Shown here: in pieces, positions 1 through 8,779 of the stretch | How positions within the stretch are numbered: position 1 is the first letter of the stretch | Layout of the letters: the number at the start of each line of letters is the position of its first letter | From: Rhodothalassium salexigens DSM 2132 | GTDB taxonomy: Bacteria > Pseudomonadota > Alphaproteobacteria > Sphingomonadales > Rhodothalassiaceae | Direction of reading: 5' to 3' | Length of the DNA stretch: 64,000 bases | NCBI RefSeq assembly: GCF_004341375.1 | Contig: NZ_SLXO01000012.1 | Coordinates: forward strand, 27,730 to 91,729 | Notes under the pieces: model-generated | What the model was told of the DNA's origin: nothing | Database searches by the model: none | What the model saw: the letters and a program-made list of their open reading frames with translations, nothing else | Position numbers and translations under genes: made by a program

Positions 1-397
1 CATTGTCGAAGGTCAGATTGACGTTTTCCCAGGCATCGTGAAACCGGTCGGGCAGGAACTTCTTGACCGCGAACAGGGTCGGCCGGCGGTCGCCGAAAGC
101 CGAGGTCTGCACCAGGATGCCCTCGGGGATATCGACCCCGCGGCGCTCCAATTCGGCGCGGTTGACGATCACCTCGTTGACGAAACGCGGCCGATCGGCG
201 GCGTCGCGCGACCATAAGTCATTATAGATGGCGACGAACGCCGGTTGGGTGACGAAGGCGATCAATTCGGCATAGGTGGCGCGCATGGCGGCGGCCAATT
301 CCGCCCGGGTGAAGCCCAGATTGTCATAGACGTGCGGGTCGTCGAGGGCCGGGCGCTCGGCGTCGGCGGGGGCCATGGCTTGGGCGCTATCGGACAT
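1..397 (-). CDS. Small NHLP-like protein, partial at window edge
   Basis: The gene runs off the left end of the window, so only its first 132 residues are seen. It starts at the ATG at 397 with an AAGGACC Shine-Dalgarno-like sequence upstream and lies 54 bp downstream of the neighbouring small gene on the same strand. The N-terminal 20 residues look disordered. A helical region follows, then a core pattern T-x-P-A-F-V ... N-R-x-E-L-E-x-x-G-V-D-I-P-E-G that aligns by eye with residues in the upstream neighbour. The G-V-x-I/L-P-E pattern recalls the nitrile-hydratase-like leader (NHLP) family used by some RiPP precursors, but that is a resemblance, not a confirmed hit. The C-terminus, where a core peptide would sit, is outside the window. 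Function unknown. Confidence 0.7.
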   Translation of the reverse strand, partial: MSDSAQAMAPADAERPALDDPHVYDNLGFTRAELAAAMRATYAELIAFVTQPAFVAIYNDLWSRDAADRPRFVNEVIVNRAELERRGVDIPEGILVQTSAFGDRRPTLFAVKKFLPDRFHDAWENVNLTFDN

Positions 398-451
398 GAT
401 CAACGGTCCTTGTGGTCAGTGAACGCAATGGGATCGGCGGGGCGCGGGCGG

Positions 452-913
452 TCAGCCGGCGCCCGCGCCGCCGCACGCGGTGGCGGCCCCGCCGCACGCG
501 CAGCCGCACAAGGCGAGCGGCGATATGGCATCCTCGACGCTGAGCCGTTCGGTCAGTTCCTGATAGAGATCGGGCTTGCGATCGCGCAGCCGGCCGATCA
601 GGTTGAACATCTCGGGCTCGGCGGCATGCAACTCGGCCAGCAGATTGCGCTTGCCGGCGGGTTCGCCCACTTCGATGGGCTTGAAGCCCTCCTCGAAATA
701 GCGGCTGGAAATCCGCATGTCTTCGGGCAGGCGCACGCCCTGCTCGCGCAATGCCTTGGGTGTCAATCGGCGCATCGCCTCGTCGAGCCGCTTGTCATTG
801 CTGGCGGCTTTCACCTTGCGCATGGCCTCCACATAAGCGGGCGAGGTGATCGCTTCGACCATCTGAGACGTGATTGCCTTGAGTCGTTCGGGGTCGAGAT
901 CGTCCTGGGGCAT
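452..913 (-). CDS. NHLP-like small protein with Cys/Gly-rich C-terminal tail (possible RiPP precursor)
   Basis: This is a 153-residue protein starting at the ATG at 913, with AGGTGA six bases upstream. Residues 1-120 are charged and helical and contain the pattern I-T-S-P-A-Y-V ... [15 protein letters not shown]. The same pattern occurs in the next gene on this strand, so the two look like tandem paralogues. The last 18 residues change character completely: CGCACGGAATACGGAGAG, with four cysteines and almost only Gly and Ala besides. A leader-like domain followed by a low-complexity Cys/Gly tail is what azole-forming or lanthipeptide RiPP precursors look like. It could instead be a metal-binding tail. 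No modifying enzyme (YcaO, LanM, radical SAM) is visible in this window; one could lie beyond the left edge. Existence of the gene is fairly sure, the role is not. Confidence 0.75.
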   Translation of the reverse strand: MPQDDLDPERLKAITSQMVEAITSPAYVEAMRKVKAASNDKRLDEAMRRLTPKALREQGVRLPEDMRISSRYFEEGFKPIEVGEPAGKRNLLAELHAAEPEMFNLIGRLRDRKPDLYQELTERLSVEDAISPLALCGCACGGAATACGGAGAG

Positions 914-1384
914 GGGTCACCTATCGTTGAAAACAGCATGGGACGGGGTAGCGCGATGCAGCCACTAGGTGCGTCGCGGCTTATACTGTTAACAATAAGC
1001 GAGAAACAACAATGCGATCATATCGCGTCTGAGGGAGAAAATCTATACTCAAAATTGTGTGGAGGTATTTTTTGTTTCCCTGGGTTGTGGGGAGCGGGGT
1101 GGCTGGGTGATCGCGCCGGGGCGCTGCCCGGGCTGGGCGCTTTGCGCGGCGGTCAATCCGCTGTTGCCAGCGCGCGGCGAACCCTCTATGCGCTTCCGTT
1201 TCCCCTTTTTGCGGCGCAGCAACGGCGTCCGGGGTCGCGGCCCGCGGCGTCTGAGAAAACCAGGCTTGGACCCGGTCCGAGCCTTGTCATTGGCGGCCGC
1301 GTCGGGCTTTGCGCGCGCCGCGCCGACGGTGGGGAAGCCTTTTTAACGTATGCCTTCATCCAGCGATCCTTTGGGAGATATCCG
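914..1384. other. Divergent intergenic region between small-protein operon and SulP
   Basis: This 471-bp stretch separates divergently transcribed genes and has no convincing gene. Bases about 975-1075 are clearly AT-richer than the surroundings and probably hold the promoters for both sides. AGAAAATCTATA at 1036-1047 recurs exactly at 22055-22066. The right half is GC-rich, with an inverted repeat at 1263-1283. Open frames across it are shadows: the frame that joins the SulP gene has no ribosome site until the TTG at 1385. Confidence 0.6.
1263..1283. repeat. Near-perfect 10-bp inverted repeat
   Basis: GGCTTGGACC at 1263-1272 and GGTCCGAGCC at 1274-1283 are inverted repeats with one mismatch and a one-base centre. 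The element lies about 100 bp upstream of the SulP start. It could be an operator, a REP-like extragenic palindrome or a hairpin in the leader; no T-tract follows, so it is not a typical intrinsic terminator. Confidence 0.5.
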
Positions 1385-2875
1385 TTGACAGCCGACCTTC
1401 TCACGAGCTTGCGCAGCCAGTGGCTGGGCAATGTGCGCGCCGATCTTTTGGCCGGCCTGGTGGTGGCCCTGGCGCTGATCCCCGAGGCGATCGCGTTTTC
1501 GATCATCGCCGGCGTCGACCCCAAGGTTGGGCTTTATGCCTCTTTCTCCATCGCGGTGATTACCGCCATCGTCGGCGGCCGGCCGGGCATGATCTCGGCC
1601 GCCACCGCAGCGACGGCGGTGCTGATGACCACGCTGGTGCGCGACCATGGGCTGCAATATCTGCTCGCCGCCACGGTGCTGGCCGGGCTGTTGCAACTGG
1701 GGGCCGGTGCGCTGCGGCTCGACCGGTTGATGCGGCTGGTCTCGAAGTCGGTGATGACCGGTTTCGTCAACGCGCTGGCGATCCTGATCTTCATGGCCCA
1801 GATCCCGGAACTGATCGGCGTGCCGTGGCTGACCTATGTGCTGGTGGCGGCGGGCCTGGCGATCATCTATCTGCTGCCGCGCCTGACCAGCGTGGTACCG
1901 TCGCCGCTGGTCTGCATCGTCGTGTTGACCGTGGTGTCGCTGTTCCTCGACGTGGACCTGAACACCGTGGGCGATATGGGCGAATTGCCCGACACGCTGC
2001 CGGTGTTCCTGTTGCCCGACATCCCGCTGACCTTCGAGACCCTGATGATCATCCTGCCCTATTCGGCGGCGGTGGCGGTGGTCGGGCTGCTCGAATCGCT
2101 GATGACCGCGTCGATCGTCGACGACCTGACCGATACCCAAAGCAACAAGAACCGCGAATGCTACGGCCAGGGCATCGCCAATGTGGCCACCGGCTTCATC
2201 GGCGGCATGGCCGGCTGCGCGATGATCGGCCAGTCGATCATCAACGTGAAGTCGGGCGGGCGCGGCCGGCTGTCCACCTTCGTCGCCGGCCTGTTTTTGC
2301 TGATCCTGATCGTCGCCCTGGGCGATCTGGTGGCGATCATCCCCATGGCCGCCCTGGTGGCGATCATGATCATGGTCTCCATCGGCACGTTCAGCTGGTC
2401 GTCGATCACCGACCTGAAGACCCACCCCAGAAGCGCCAGCCTGGTCATGCTGGCCACCGTGGCGACCGTGGTGGCGACCCATAATCTGGCCATCGGCGTG
2501 CTGGTCGGCGTGCTGCTGTCGGTGACCTTCTTCGCCTGGAAGATCGCCCAGGTGTTCCGCGTCACCTCGACCCTGTCGGCCGACGGGCGCCAGCGCACCT
2601 ATCGGGTCGAAGGCCAGATCTTCTTCGTCTCGGCCGACGATTTCCTGGCCGCCTTCGACTTCAAGGAGGCGGTGGAACGGGTCACCATCGATGTGAGCCA
2701 GGCCCATATCTGGGATATCTCCAGCGTCGCGGCGTTGGATACGGTGATCTTGAAGTTCCGCCGCGAGGGCGCCGAGGTGTCGCTTACCGGCATGAACGCG
2801 GCCAGCGAAACCATCGTCGACAAGCTGGCGATCCACGACAAATCCGATGCGTTCGACCGCCTGATGGGCCATTGA
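1385..2875 (+). CDS. SulP/SLC26-family anion transporter with STAS domain
   Basis: The protein has 496 residues and is an inner-membrane secondary transporter of the SulP family, which carries sulfate, bicarbonate, C4-dicarboxylates or related anions. Residues 1-385 hold about a dozen hydrophobic segments, including the family-typical N-terminal stretch [21 protein letters not shown]. Residues about 400-496 form a STAS domain with the D-I-S-S-V-A-A-L-D loop. I start at the TTG at 1385 because GGGAGA lies just upstream, and the family-typical N-terminus begins soon after. No upstream in-frame ATG has a ribosome site. The universal stress protein gene follows after 43 bp, so the two probably form an operon, a common pairing. 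The substrate cannot be read from sequence alone. Confidence 0.9.
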   Translation: MTADLLTSLRSQWLGNVRADLLAGLVVALALIPEAIAFSIIAGVDPKVGLYASFSIAVITAIVGGRPGMISAATAATAVLMTTLVRDHGLQYLLAATVLAGLLQLGAGALRLDRLMRLVSKSVMTGFVNALAILIFMAQIPELIGVPWLTYVLVAAGLAIIYLLPRLTSVVPSPLVCIVVLTVVSLFLDVDLNTVGDMGELPDTLPVFLLPDIPLTFETLMIILPYSAAVAVVGLLESLMTASIVDDLTDTQSNKNRECYGQGIANVATGFIGGMAGCAMIGQSIINVKSGGRGRLSTFVAGLFLLILIVALGDLVAIIPMAALVAIMIMVSIGTFSWSSITDLKTHPRSASLVMLATVATVVATHNLAIGVLVGVLLSVTFFAWKIAQVFRVTSTLSADGRQRTYRVEGQIFFVSADDFLAAFDFKEAVERVTIDVSQAHIWDISSVAALDTVILKFRREGAEVSLTGMNAASETIVDKLAIHDKSDAFDRLMGH

Positions 2876-2918
2876 TTGGGCGTGTGCGGTGCCATTTTCT
2901 GATCTGAGGAGTGACCCC

Positions 2919-3773
2919 ATGACCAAACTGATCGCCATGATCGACGGCTCGGTCTATGCGGAAAGCGTGTGTGACCACGCCGCCTGGGCGGCCCGGCGGA
3001 CCGGCGCGTCGGTGGAGTTGATCCATGTGCTCGACAAGCGCAAGGCCGGCGGCGACGGGCTCAATCTGAGCGGCAATATCGGCCTTGGCGCGCGCAGCAC
3101 GCTGTTGGCGCAGCTCACCGAACTGGACGAGCGCCGTGCCAAGCTGGAGATGCAGCACGGCCGCCAGGTGCTCGACGACGCGGTCGCGCGGGTCACCGCC
3201 GACGGCGTGGCGGACGTGACCACCCGGCTGCGCCACGGCGATCTGATCGACGCGGTGCACGAGTTCGAGAGCGACGCCGACCTGATCGTCATCGGCAAGC
3301 GCGGCGAGGCGGCGGACTTCGCCAAGCTGCACCTGGGCTCGAACCTGGAGCGCGCGGTCCGCGGCGCCACCAAGCCGGTTCTGGTCACTGCGCGCGCCTT
3401 CCGCCCGATCGAAAGCTTCCTGATCGCCTTCGACGGCGGGCCCAGTGCCATGAAGGCGGTGCGCCACATCGCCGAGGGCGACCTGTTCAAGGGGCTCGCC
3501 TGCTCGTTGGTCACCGTGGGCGCGCCGACCGCCGATGCCTCGCGCCGGCTCGAAGAGGCCGAGCGCCTGCTCACCGACGCCGGCTTCACCGTCGACGCGG
3601 GCTTCGAAAGCGGCGAACCCGAAGCCGCCATCCAGGCGCGGATCGAGCGTGACGGCGTCGACCTGTTGGTCATGGGCGCCTATGGCCATTCGCGCGTGCG
3701 CACGCTGATCATCGGCTCGACCACCACCGAGATGATGCGCTCGTGCCGGGTGCCGGTGCTGTTGTTCCGCTGA
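2919..3773 (+). CDS. Universal stress protein, tandem-domain
   Basis: This 284-residue cytoplasmic protein has two UspA-type domains in tandem. Each carries the nucleotide-binding signature G-x2-G-x9-G-S/T: GKRG ... GSN near the end of the first domain (about residues 128-142) and GAYG ... GST in the second (about 255-270), which suggests ATP-binding Usp domains. I start at the ATG at 2919, preceded by GAGGA eight bases upstream, rather than the in-frame ATG 30 bp earlier, which would add ten residues with no ribosome site. It lies directly downstream of the SulP gene. SulP-Usp pairs are common and Usp may modulate transport, but nothing here shows a specific function. Confidence 0.9.
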   Translation: MTKLIAMIDGSVYAESVCDHAAWAARRTGASVELIHVLDKRKAGGDGLNLSGNIGLGARSTLLAQLTELDERRAKLEMQHGRQVLDDAVARVTADGVADVTTRLRHGDLIDAVHEFESDADLIVIGKRGEAADFAKLHLGSNLERAVRGATKPVLVTARAFRPIESFLIAFDGGPSAMKAVRHIAEGDLFKGLACSLVTVGAPTADASRRLEEAERLLTDAGFTVDAGFESGEPEAAIQARIERDGVDLLVMGAYGHSRVRTLIIGSTTTEMMRSCRVPVLLFR

Positions 3774-3897
3774 CCCGCTGACCCTTCGCCGCTGACCCTT
3801 AGAGGGGCTTACCCCGTCGACCGCCGGGGCGCCGCCGGCGGCGTCGGCCGGCTCGGCAGACCCGGCGGCCCCGGCAAACCCGGCGGCGCCGCTCCGA

Positions 3898-4794
3898 TCA
3901 ACCGGCCGCGTCGGCCTCGGCGGCGATGAAGAAGTCCAGCAGGGTCTCGCCGACGTCGAAGTCGGCCCCTTCGGTGCAGCCGGCGAAGCCCGACCCGCCG
4001 GGCAGGCAGTGACCGCCGACGAGCCCCGGCCGGTCGCCGTCATGCAGGCGGATGTCGACGTCGAGCGCGCCGAACCGGGCGCGGCCTTGGCCCTGGGCAA
4101 GGATCGCCGCGGCCTGGGCGTCGCCGGCGACCTCGGCGATGAACGCCTTCACCGCCGCGAACGGTACCATCCGGTCGCCGCGGCCGTGGATGTAGAGCAG
4201 ACGGGTCGGCGTGTCGGTATCGTCCATGCACTGCTGTATCACGTCGACGCCGCCGGCCATGGCGGCGAAGCTGGTATAGGCGCCGGCGGCTTGGCAGTAG
4301 GTGCCGGCGACCATGTAGCCGCCGAGCGAATAGCCCGCCATGTGGCGGCGGGTGCCGTCGAGCCCCAGATCGGCGATCAGGCAATCGGCCAGCGCCAGCA
4401 CGCCGCGTTCGTCGCCTTGCTGCCATTGTGCGCCCGGCCCGTGGGCTTCGGGATGGACCACCACATAAGGGGTTGCCGCGCCGTGCGCCGGTGCCTGCGC
4501 GCCAAGCCGGCGCATGTTGGTTTCGCTGTCCATCTTGTCGGCGGACATCGAGGCGCCGTGCGCTTCGACGATCAGCCCGCAGGCCGGCCCGCCGCCGCCC
4601 GCCGCGCAGCTTTCAGGCACCGAGACGGTGGCGTCGAAGCCGGCCAATTCCAGCCGATGCAGACCGGCGCCGAGCCCTGCGACGTCGGGACAGGCAAGGG
4701 GTTGGCCGGCCTCGCCTTCCTGGCAGGCGGCCAGGCCGACGGCGACCAGGACGAAGCCGGTGGCGGTCATGGGACGGGAGCGCGGGCGGGGCAT
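3898..4794 (-). CDS. Lipoprotein alpha/beta-hydrolase, PHB-depolymerase/LpqC-like esterase
   Basis: The protein has 298 residues. It starts with a lipoprotein signal: a short Arg-rich n-region, a hydrophobic stretch and the lipobox V-G-L-A-A-C, so it should be a lipid-anchored envelope protein. The body is an alpha/beta hydrolase of the poly(3-hydroxybutyrate) depolymerase / feruloyl-esterase (LpqC) type. The nucleophile elbow is G-Y-S-L-G-G and the likely catalytic His lies in G-G-H-C-L-P-G close to the C-terminus. Extra cysteines suggest disulfides, fitting a periplasmic or outer location. It converges on the universal stress gene. A 124-bp GC-rich spacer between them contains three copies of CGCTGACCC (the first overlapping the stop codon of the stress gene) and GC-rich palindromes that may act as a terminator. 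The substrate is unknown. Confidence 0.85.
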   Translation of the reverse strand: MPRPRSRPMTATGFVLVAVGLAACQEGEAGQPLACPDVAGLGAGLHRLELAGFDATVSVPESCAAGGGGPACGLIVEAHGASMSADKMDSETNMRRLGAQAPAHGAATPYVVVHPEAHGPGAQWQQGDERGVLALADCLIADLGLDGTRRHMAGYSLGGYMVAGTYCQAAGAYTSFAAMAGGVDVIQQCMDDTDTPTRLLYIHGRGDRMVPFAAVKAFIAEVAGDAQAAAILAQGQGRARFGALDVDIRLHDGDRPGLVGGHCLPGGSGFAGCTEGADFDVGETLLDFFIAAEADAAG

Positions 4795-4863
4795 GATGGC
4801 TCTCCAGGCGTTGAGCGGTTGAGCGATCGCAGCCGGCGCCGGGGCGGCCGGGTGGGTCGCGGG

Positions 4864-5262
4864 TCAGTCCTTCACATGGCGGCGGTCGGCCGGGTCGTAC
4901 TCCATCACCGCCACTTCATTCCCTTCGCTGTCCTTGAACGCGGCCACCTTGCCGACGGTGGGAATCTCCATCGGCTCGTTGAGCAGGGTGCCGCCGGCTT
5001 CGGTGATGCGTGCCGCCACCGCGGCCACGTCCGGCACGGTGATCGTGCAGCGAAAGCCGTTGACGCCGTCGCCCGCCGGGGCGGTCCGTTTGGCCAGCGC
5101 GCCTTCGACGATACCGGGGTCGTCGCTCTTGGGCGTGTGGATGAGAAAGAAGTCGGGCGGTCCCCAAGCCTGGAATGTCCAGCCGAAGACGTCGCCGTAG
5201 AACTTCTGCGCCCGCTCCAGATCGTCGGCCAAGATCTCGAAATGCACCACCGAATGGGCCAT
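4864..5262 (-). CDS. VOC/glyoxalase-like protein
   Basis: A 132-residue single-domain vicinal-oxygen-chelate family protein. It opens with the typical pattern V-V-H-F-E-I ... D-D-L-E-R-A-Q-K-F-Y-x-x-V-F-G-W and ends with the second beta-alpha-beta-beta unit, including A-A-F-K-D-S-E-G-N-E-V-A-V. I start at the ATG at 5262 because GGGAGAG lies just upstream; an in-frame ATG at 5298 would only add residues encoded by the 12-bp repeats. Such proteins bind a metal and include dioxygenases, isomerases and resistance proteins; which one this is cannot be told. It may be a neighbour of, not a part of, the biosynthetic cluster. Confidence 0.88.
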   Translation of the reverse strand: MAHSVVHFEILADDLERAQKFYGDVFGWTFQAWGPPDFFLIHTPKSDDPGIVEGALAKRTAPAGDGVNGFRCTITVPDVAAVAARITEAGGTLLNEPMEIPTVGKVAAFKDSEGNEVAVMEYDPADRRHVKD

Positions 5263-5578
5263 GCGTCGCTCTCCCTTTCCTGGCACCTTTCCTGGCACCT
5301 GTCCTGCCGCCTGTCCTGCCGCGCGGCGGGTCGTGCCGCACCCCGGTTCTGGCGCGGAGATATCCCGCCGGACCGGCGTTTCATGGCGCCGCTGTCGCCC
5401 GCGTCCGGGTGTTCCGCCGAGCCCCCGGCCAGCGCCGGCCGGGCTTGAGTGCGCCAGGGCGGGCGGTCGTTGCCTCGGGTGAAGAGTAATCGGTTCAAGG
5501 TATTCGGTCTATCGAAAATCGCGTTTTCGTTGTGTTTCATTATAAATCGTGCTCGCTATGCGCACTTTGGTGCGAAGC
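5263..5578. other. Intergenic region with tandem repeats and AT-rich patch
   Basis: This 316-bp gap lies between two minus-strand genes. The part next to the VOC gene holds four 12-bp tandem repeats (5276-5323). The middle is GC-rich without a supported gene. Bases about 5495-5560 are AT-rich and may hold the VOC promoter or the end of the upstream transcript. No clear terminator was found. Confidence 0.5.
5276..5323. repeat. Four tandem 12-bp repeats
   Basis: TTTCCTGGCACC occurs twice (5276-5287, 5288-5299), followed by TGTCCTGCCGCC and TGTCCTGCCGCG (5300-5323). They sit directly upstream of the VOC ribosome site, so a change in copy number would alter the leader. Confidence 0.8.
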
Positions 5579-7417
5579 TCAGGGCTTGGTTTCCGGTGCC
5601 ATCACCCGGCCGCGATAAAGCGTGAAACTCCAGTCGGTGCCATAGGCTTGGCGGCTGCCATGGCAGCCCATGCAGCCGCCGGCCAGATAGCCGCGGCCTT
5701 GATAGAAGGTGTTCAGGAACACCGGTTTACCTGGATTGGGCCGCGGGTTGAGGAAGATCAGGTCTTGGTGCAGGAAATCGCTGGCGAGGGTGAAGCCGGC
5801 AATGAACTGGCCCGAGAATGCTTGGTGCACCGGCTGGGGTTCGAGCACCACATTGGCGGCATAATAGACCGCCGGATCGACGGCGCCGTCGGTGTAGGGC
5901 CGGCCGGGCACCGGCTTGTCCACCGGCACCCATTGCACGCTGACCAAGCGGTAGTGGCTGAGCGGCGAGGCCGGATAGGCGGCGGCCAGCCGGGCCTGGA
6001 CGGCGCGGTTGACGGCGCGGATTTCGGCCGGCGTCTCGAACAGCCGGGCCTCCACCGCCACGCGCTCGACGCCAGGCACGCCGTGGCGCGCTTCCTGGAT
6101 GAAATAGAGCGCTTGGCCCGCGGGGGCGGGGTCCGATCCGCGCACGCGCACATGCTGTTCGCTGTCCTTGGTGGCGGCGGCGACGACCTCAAGGGCTGGC
6201 GTGTAGACGCGCTCGACCGGTCGCGTACGACCGCCGGCGGGGGTTTCGAGCGTCTCGACCGGGCTGCCGGCCGGCTGGTTGCGCACCAACGCGTCCACAT
6301 GCTCGAACGTCGCCCAGATGAAATAGGGCGCCGACGGCGTTTTGTGGGTGATATGGAAGGCCAGCAGACCCCAACGGTCGCGGGCGTTTTCGCCGCCCGC
6401 CTGGTCGCCGCCGACCCCCGCCGGGTCGGAGTCGCGGTAGCACACGCCGTCGCCGCGCGGTTCGTAATAGCGCACGCGCTCGATCAGGAAGCGCGCTGGA
6501 TCGTCCTGCGCGCCAAGCCGTCGCCAGCCGGCCTTGAGCCTCATGGTCTGGTCGGGAAACACCACATAAGCGCGGCCCTGATCGTCGGTGCTGCCGGGTT
6601 CCGGCGCGCGTTGTTCGCGGCGGATGAAATCGCCGGTGCGGCGATACGCCTTGCGGATCGATCGGGCGCCGTACCAGCCGCGCTCGGCCACATAGCGATA
6701 GCCCACCGGATTGATCTTGGTCTCCAAGAGCACCTGCTGACCCGGAAAGGGGGCTTCGGGCGACAGGCCGGCGCGCAGATTGTTGTGATTGGGTTCGTCC
6801 AGATTGTGCCAGGGCACGGCAAGGCGGTCGGCGGTGCGGTCGCAAGGGGTGATCCGGCCCGGATGCGCCGGGTCGTCGCCGGCATCGGGTCCATAGATGT
6901 AGCGCGGCGGGGCTTGGGCGCCATAGTCCGCCGCACCGGGGGCGAACGGATCGCCCTGGCCCGGATAGGTCTCGACCCGTGCCTTGAACGTGGACCAGAC
7001 GCGCGTCGCCGGAAGCCCGTCAGCGTCATCACCCAAGGCGCCGCCGTCCAGCGGCGCGTCCGCCCGGGCCTTGCCGCGGGCCCCGGCGGCGGCCGGCCAG
7101 TTGAGGGCCAGGAAGTCGCGCCAAGCGAACAGGGCGGCGTCGGTCAGGGTCGCCGCAGGCGCACCGCCCGTTATGTCGCGCGGCAGGGCGGGGCCGATGA
7201 ACCCGGCCGGCAAGTCAAGCGGCGCGTCTGCCGCCCGGTCGGTCGATGGGGCGGCCTCGGCGGTCGGTGGCGGGGGGGCGTCCAAGTCGGTCGTCCGAGC
7301 GGTGTGAGCCCGGCTGCCGGCAGCCTCCGTTGCCGCGGCGGCGCTGGCGAGCAGGCCAAGCAGCACGGTCCAGCGCAGCCGCGCGCGCCGCGAGGGGCGG
7401 GACATGCGGATGTTCAT
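5579..7417 (-). CDS. Secreted protein with one C-terminal haem-c motif
   Basis: The protein has 612 residues. Residues 1-35 form a signal peptide (Arg-rich start, then WTVLLGLLASAAAATEA), so it is probably periplasmic. The bulk is not a family I can name. It is rich in Trp, Tyr and Pro and contains a single CxxCH motif, C-M-G-C-H, at residues 582-586, close to the C-terminus. One covalently bound haem c is therefore likely. I start at the ATG at 7417, preceded by AGGAGGT. It is the last gene of the minus-strand series of MFP, FAAL-ACP, P450 and ABC exporter, 132 bp after the last permease gene. It could be an electron-transfer or oxidase partner in periplasmic maturation of the product, but that is inference from position only. 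Confidence 0.8.
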   Translation of the reverse strand: MNIRMSRPSRRARLRWTVLLGLLASAAAATEAAGSRAHTARTTDLDAPPPPTAEAAPSTDRAADAPLDLPAGFIGPALPRDITGGAPAATLTDAALFAWRDFLALNWPAAAGARGKARADAPLDGGALGDDADGLPATRVWSTFKARVETYPGQGDPFAPGAADYGAQAPPRYIYGPDAGDDPAHPGRITPCDRTADRLAVPWHNLDEPNHNNLRAGLSPEAPFPGQQVLLETKINPVGYRYVAERGWYGARSIRKAYRRTGDFIRREQRAPEPGSTDDQGRAYVVFPDQTMRLKAGWRRLGAQDDPARFLIERVRYYEPRGDGVCYRDSDPAGVGGDQAGGENARDRWGLLAFHITHKTPSAPYFIWATFEHVDALVRNQPAGSPVETLETPAGGRTRPVERVYTPALEVVAAATKDSEQHVRVRGSDPAPAGQALYFIQEARHGVPGVERVAVEARLFETPAEIRAVNRAVQARLAAAYPASPLSHYRLVSVQWVPVDKPVPGRPYTDGAVDPAVYYAANVVLEPQPVHQAFSGQFIAGFTLASDFLHQDLIFLNPRPNPGKPVFLNTFYQGRGYLAGGCMGCHGSRQAYGTDWSFTLYRGRVMAPETKP

Positions 7418-7451
7418 GGCGGATCGACCTCCTGGGCTGGTGTGTCGTCAT

Positions 7452-7475
7452 GGCTGTCTGGCTGTCTGGCTGTCT
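7452..7475. repeat. Three perfect 8-bp tandem repeats
   Basis: GGCTGTCT is repeated three times head to tail in the gap between the permease gene and the haem-c protein gene. It is a possible slippage site in the leader of the latter. Confidence 0.75.
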
Positions 7476-7549
7476 CGGCGGCCTCGGCGGGAGACCGAAC
7501 TGTCCCCGGCTGCCCCGACCGACAGGGTCGGGCTGCGTGCGGCGCGCTG

Positions 7550-8779
7550 TCATCTCCGTATCATCTCCAGCACCGGGCGACGGGCGCACCACAGGGCGGT
7601 GGGCAAGCCGCCGAGCAGGCCGATGGCGAGCGCCAGAGCCATGCCCTGCGCGGCCAGCAAGCCTGACACGTCGAACGCGAAGACGATCTGGGAGAAGGAC
7701 GGGCCCAGCGTGCTGGACATGCGGCCGTCGAAGCCCAGCCAGGCCACCCCCACGCCGAGCGCGCCGCCGATCAGCGCCAGCACCAGGGCTTCGACCACGA
7801 TGCCGCCGGCGATCGTCCCCGGCCGGTAGCCGAAGGCGCGCATCATGCCGGTCTCGCGCCGCCGGCTCATGATCAGCGAATGGATCGAATTGACCATGCC
7901 GGCGATCGCGCCGATGGCCATGATCGCCGCCATAGGATAGCCCACCTTGCGCACGAACGCGGCGAGCGACCCAGCCTGACGGGCGAAATAGGCGTCTTCC
8001 GCGACCGCCGACAGCGACAGGCGCGGGTCGTCGTCGATCAAGTTGCTCAGCGCTTCCAGGTTTGCGTCCGGCCCCAGGTCGAGCCGCACCGTCTGAACCT
8101 GGCCTTGGCGCCGGAACAGGCTCTGCGCCGCCGTCACCGAGGTCCAGATTTCCGACTCGTGGACGATGGAGCGGGTGGCGAACAGGCCCACCACGCGCCA
8201 CTCGGTCTCGCCAAAGCGCACCGTGGCGCCGGGGTCCAGATCGGCGTAGAGACGAGCGGCGGCCCGACCGGCGATCAGTTCGTTCTCGCCCGGGATCGGT
8301 CGGCGTCCGGCAAGCAGGTGGAAGCCCGCGCGATAGGCATAGCCCGCGTCGGTCACGCCGCGCAGCGTCGTGTTGGCGGGCATGCCGGTGTCGCGGCGTT
8401 CGCTGTTGACCACCACCAGCACCTCTTGCGAGGCGGGGCGCCGGCTGCTGGCGATCAGGTTGCTCGCTGCGGCGATCAGGGCGTCGGCGGTGGGGGTGGT
8501 GATCGTGGAGTTAGACTCGGACTGGGCGCCGCGGCTCAGAACCACCGCGACCTGAGGGTCGCCGGCGCTGTCCAGCGTCCGTTGAAAGCCTTCGCCGAGG
8601 CCGACGAAGGCCAGAAAGGCGGCGACTACGATCATTGTCGCGCCGACCGCGGCGAGGGTGCGCCCCGGCCGGCGGGCCGAGACACCCAGATTGATGCCGA
8701 TCACGGTCATCAAGGCGGACAGCGGCGCGGCCCCGTCGCGGCGCGGGCTGGCGGCCGGCCCGGATGCTGGCCCGGTCAT
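7550..8779 (-). CDS. ABC exporter permease 2, MacB/FtsX type
   Basis: A 409-residue inner-membrane permease. A first membrane segment at about residues 40-60 is followed by a large periplasmic domain (roughly 60-280) and three C-terminal membrane segments, the layout of the MacB/FtsX/LolC family. The start ATG at 8779 overlaps the TGA of the upstream permease by four bases (ATGA), a sign of translational coupling. It forms an ABC transporter with the ATPase at 9911 and the permease at 8776, and a tripartite exporter with the membrane-fusion protein at 14343. Such pumps take substrates from the periplasm to the outside, which suits a product that is finished in the periplasm. Confidence 0.88.
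   Translation of the reverse strand: MTGPASGPAASPRRDGAAPLSALMTVIGINLGVSARRPGRTLAAVGATMIVVAAFLAFVGLGEGFQRTLDSAGDPQVAVVLSRGAQSESNSTITTPTADALIAAASNLIASSRRPASQEVLVVVNSERRDTGMPANTTLRGVTDAGYAYRAGFHLLAGRRPIPGENELIAGRAAARLYADLDPGATVRFGETEWRVVGLFATRSIVHESEIWTSVTAAQSLFRRQGQVQTVRLDLGPDANLEALSNLIDDDPRLSLSAVAEDAYFARQAGSLAAFVRKVGYPMAAIMAIGAIAGMVNSIHSLIMSRRRETGMMRAFGYRPGTIAGGIVVEALVLALIGGALGVGVAWLGFDGRMSSTLGPSFSQIVFAFDVSGLLAAQGMALALAIGLLGGLPTALWCARRPVLEMIRR

Noticed and set aside
1059..1346. Small plus-strand gene before SulP
   Set aside because: Arg-rich translation, no ribosome site and no family resemblance; it lies in the leader region.
245..1384. Long upstream extension of the SulP frame
   Set aside because: It runs antisense through the NHLP-like small gene, and family homology begins only after the TTG at 1385.
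5276..5323. CRISPR-like array
   Set aside because: Only four contiguous 12-bp units without spacers; a simple tandem repeat.
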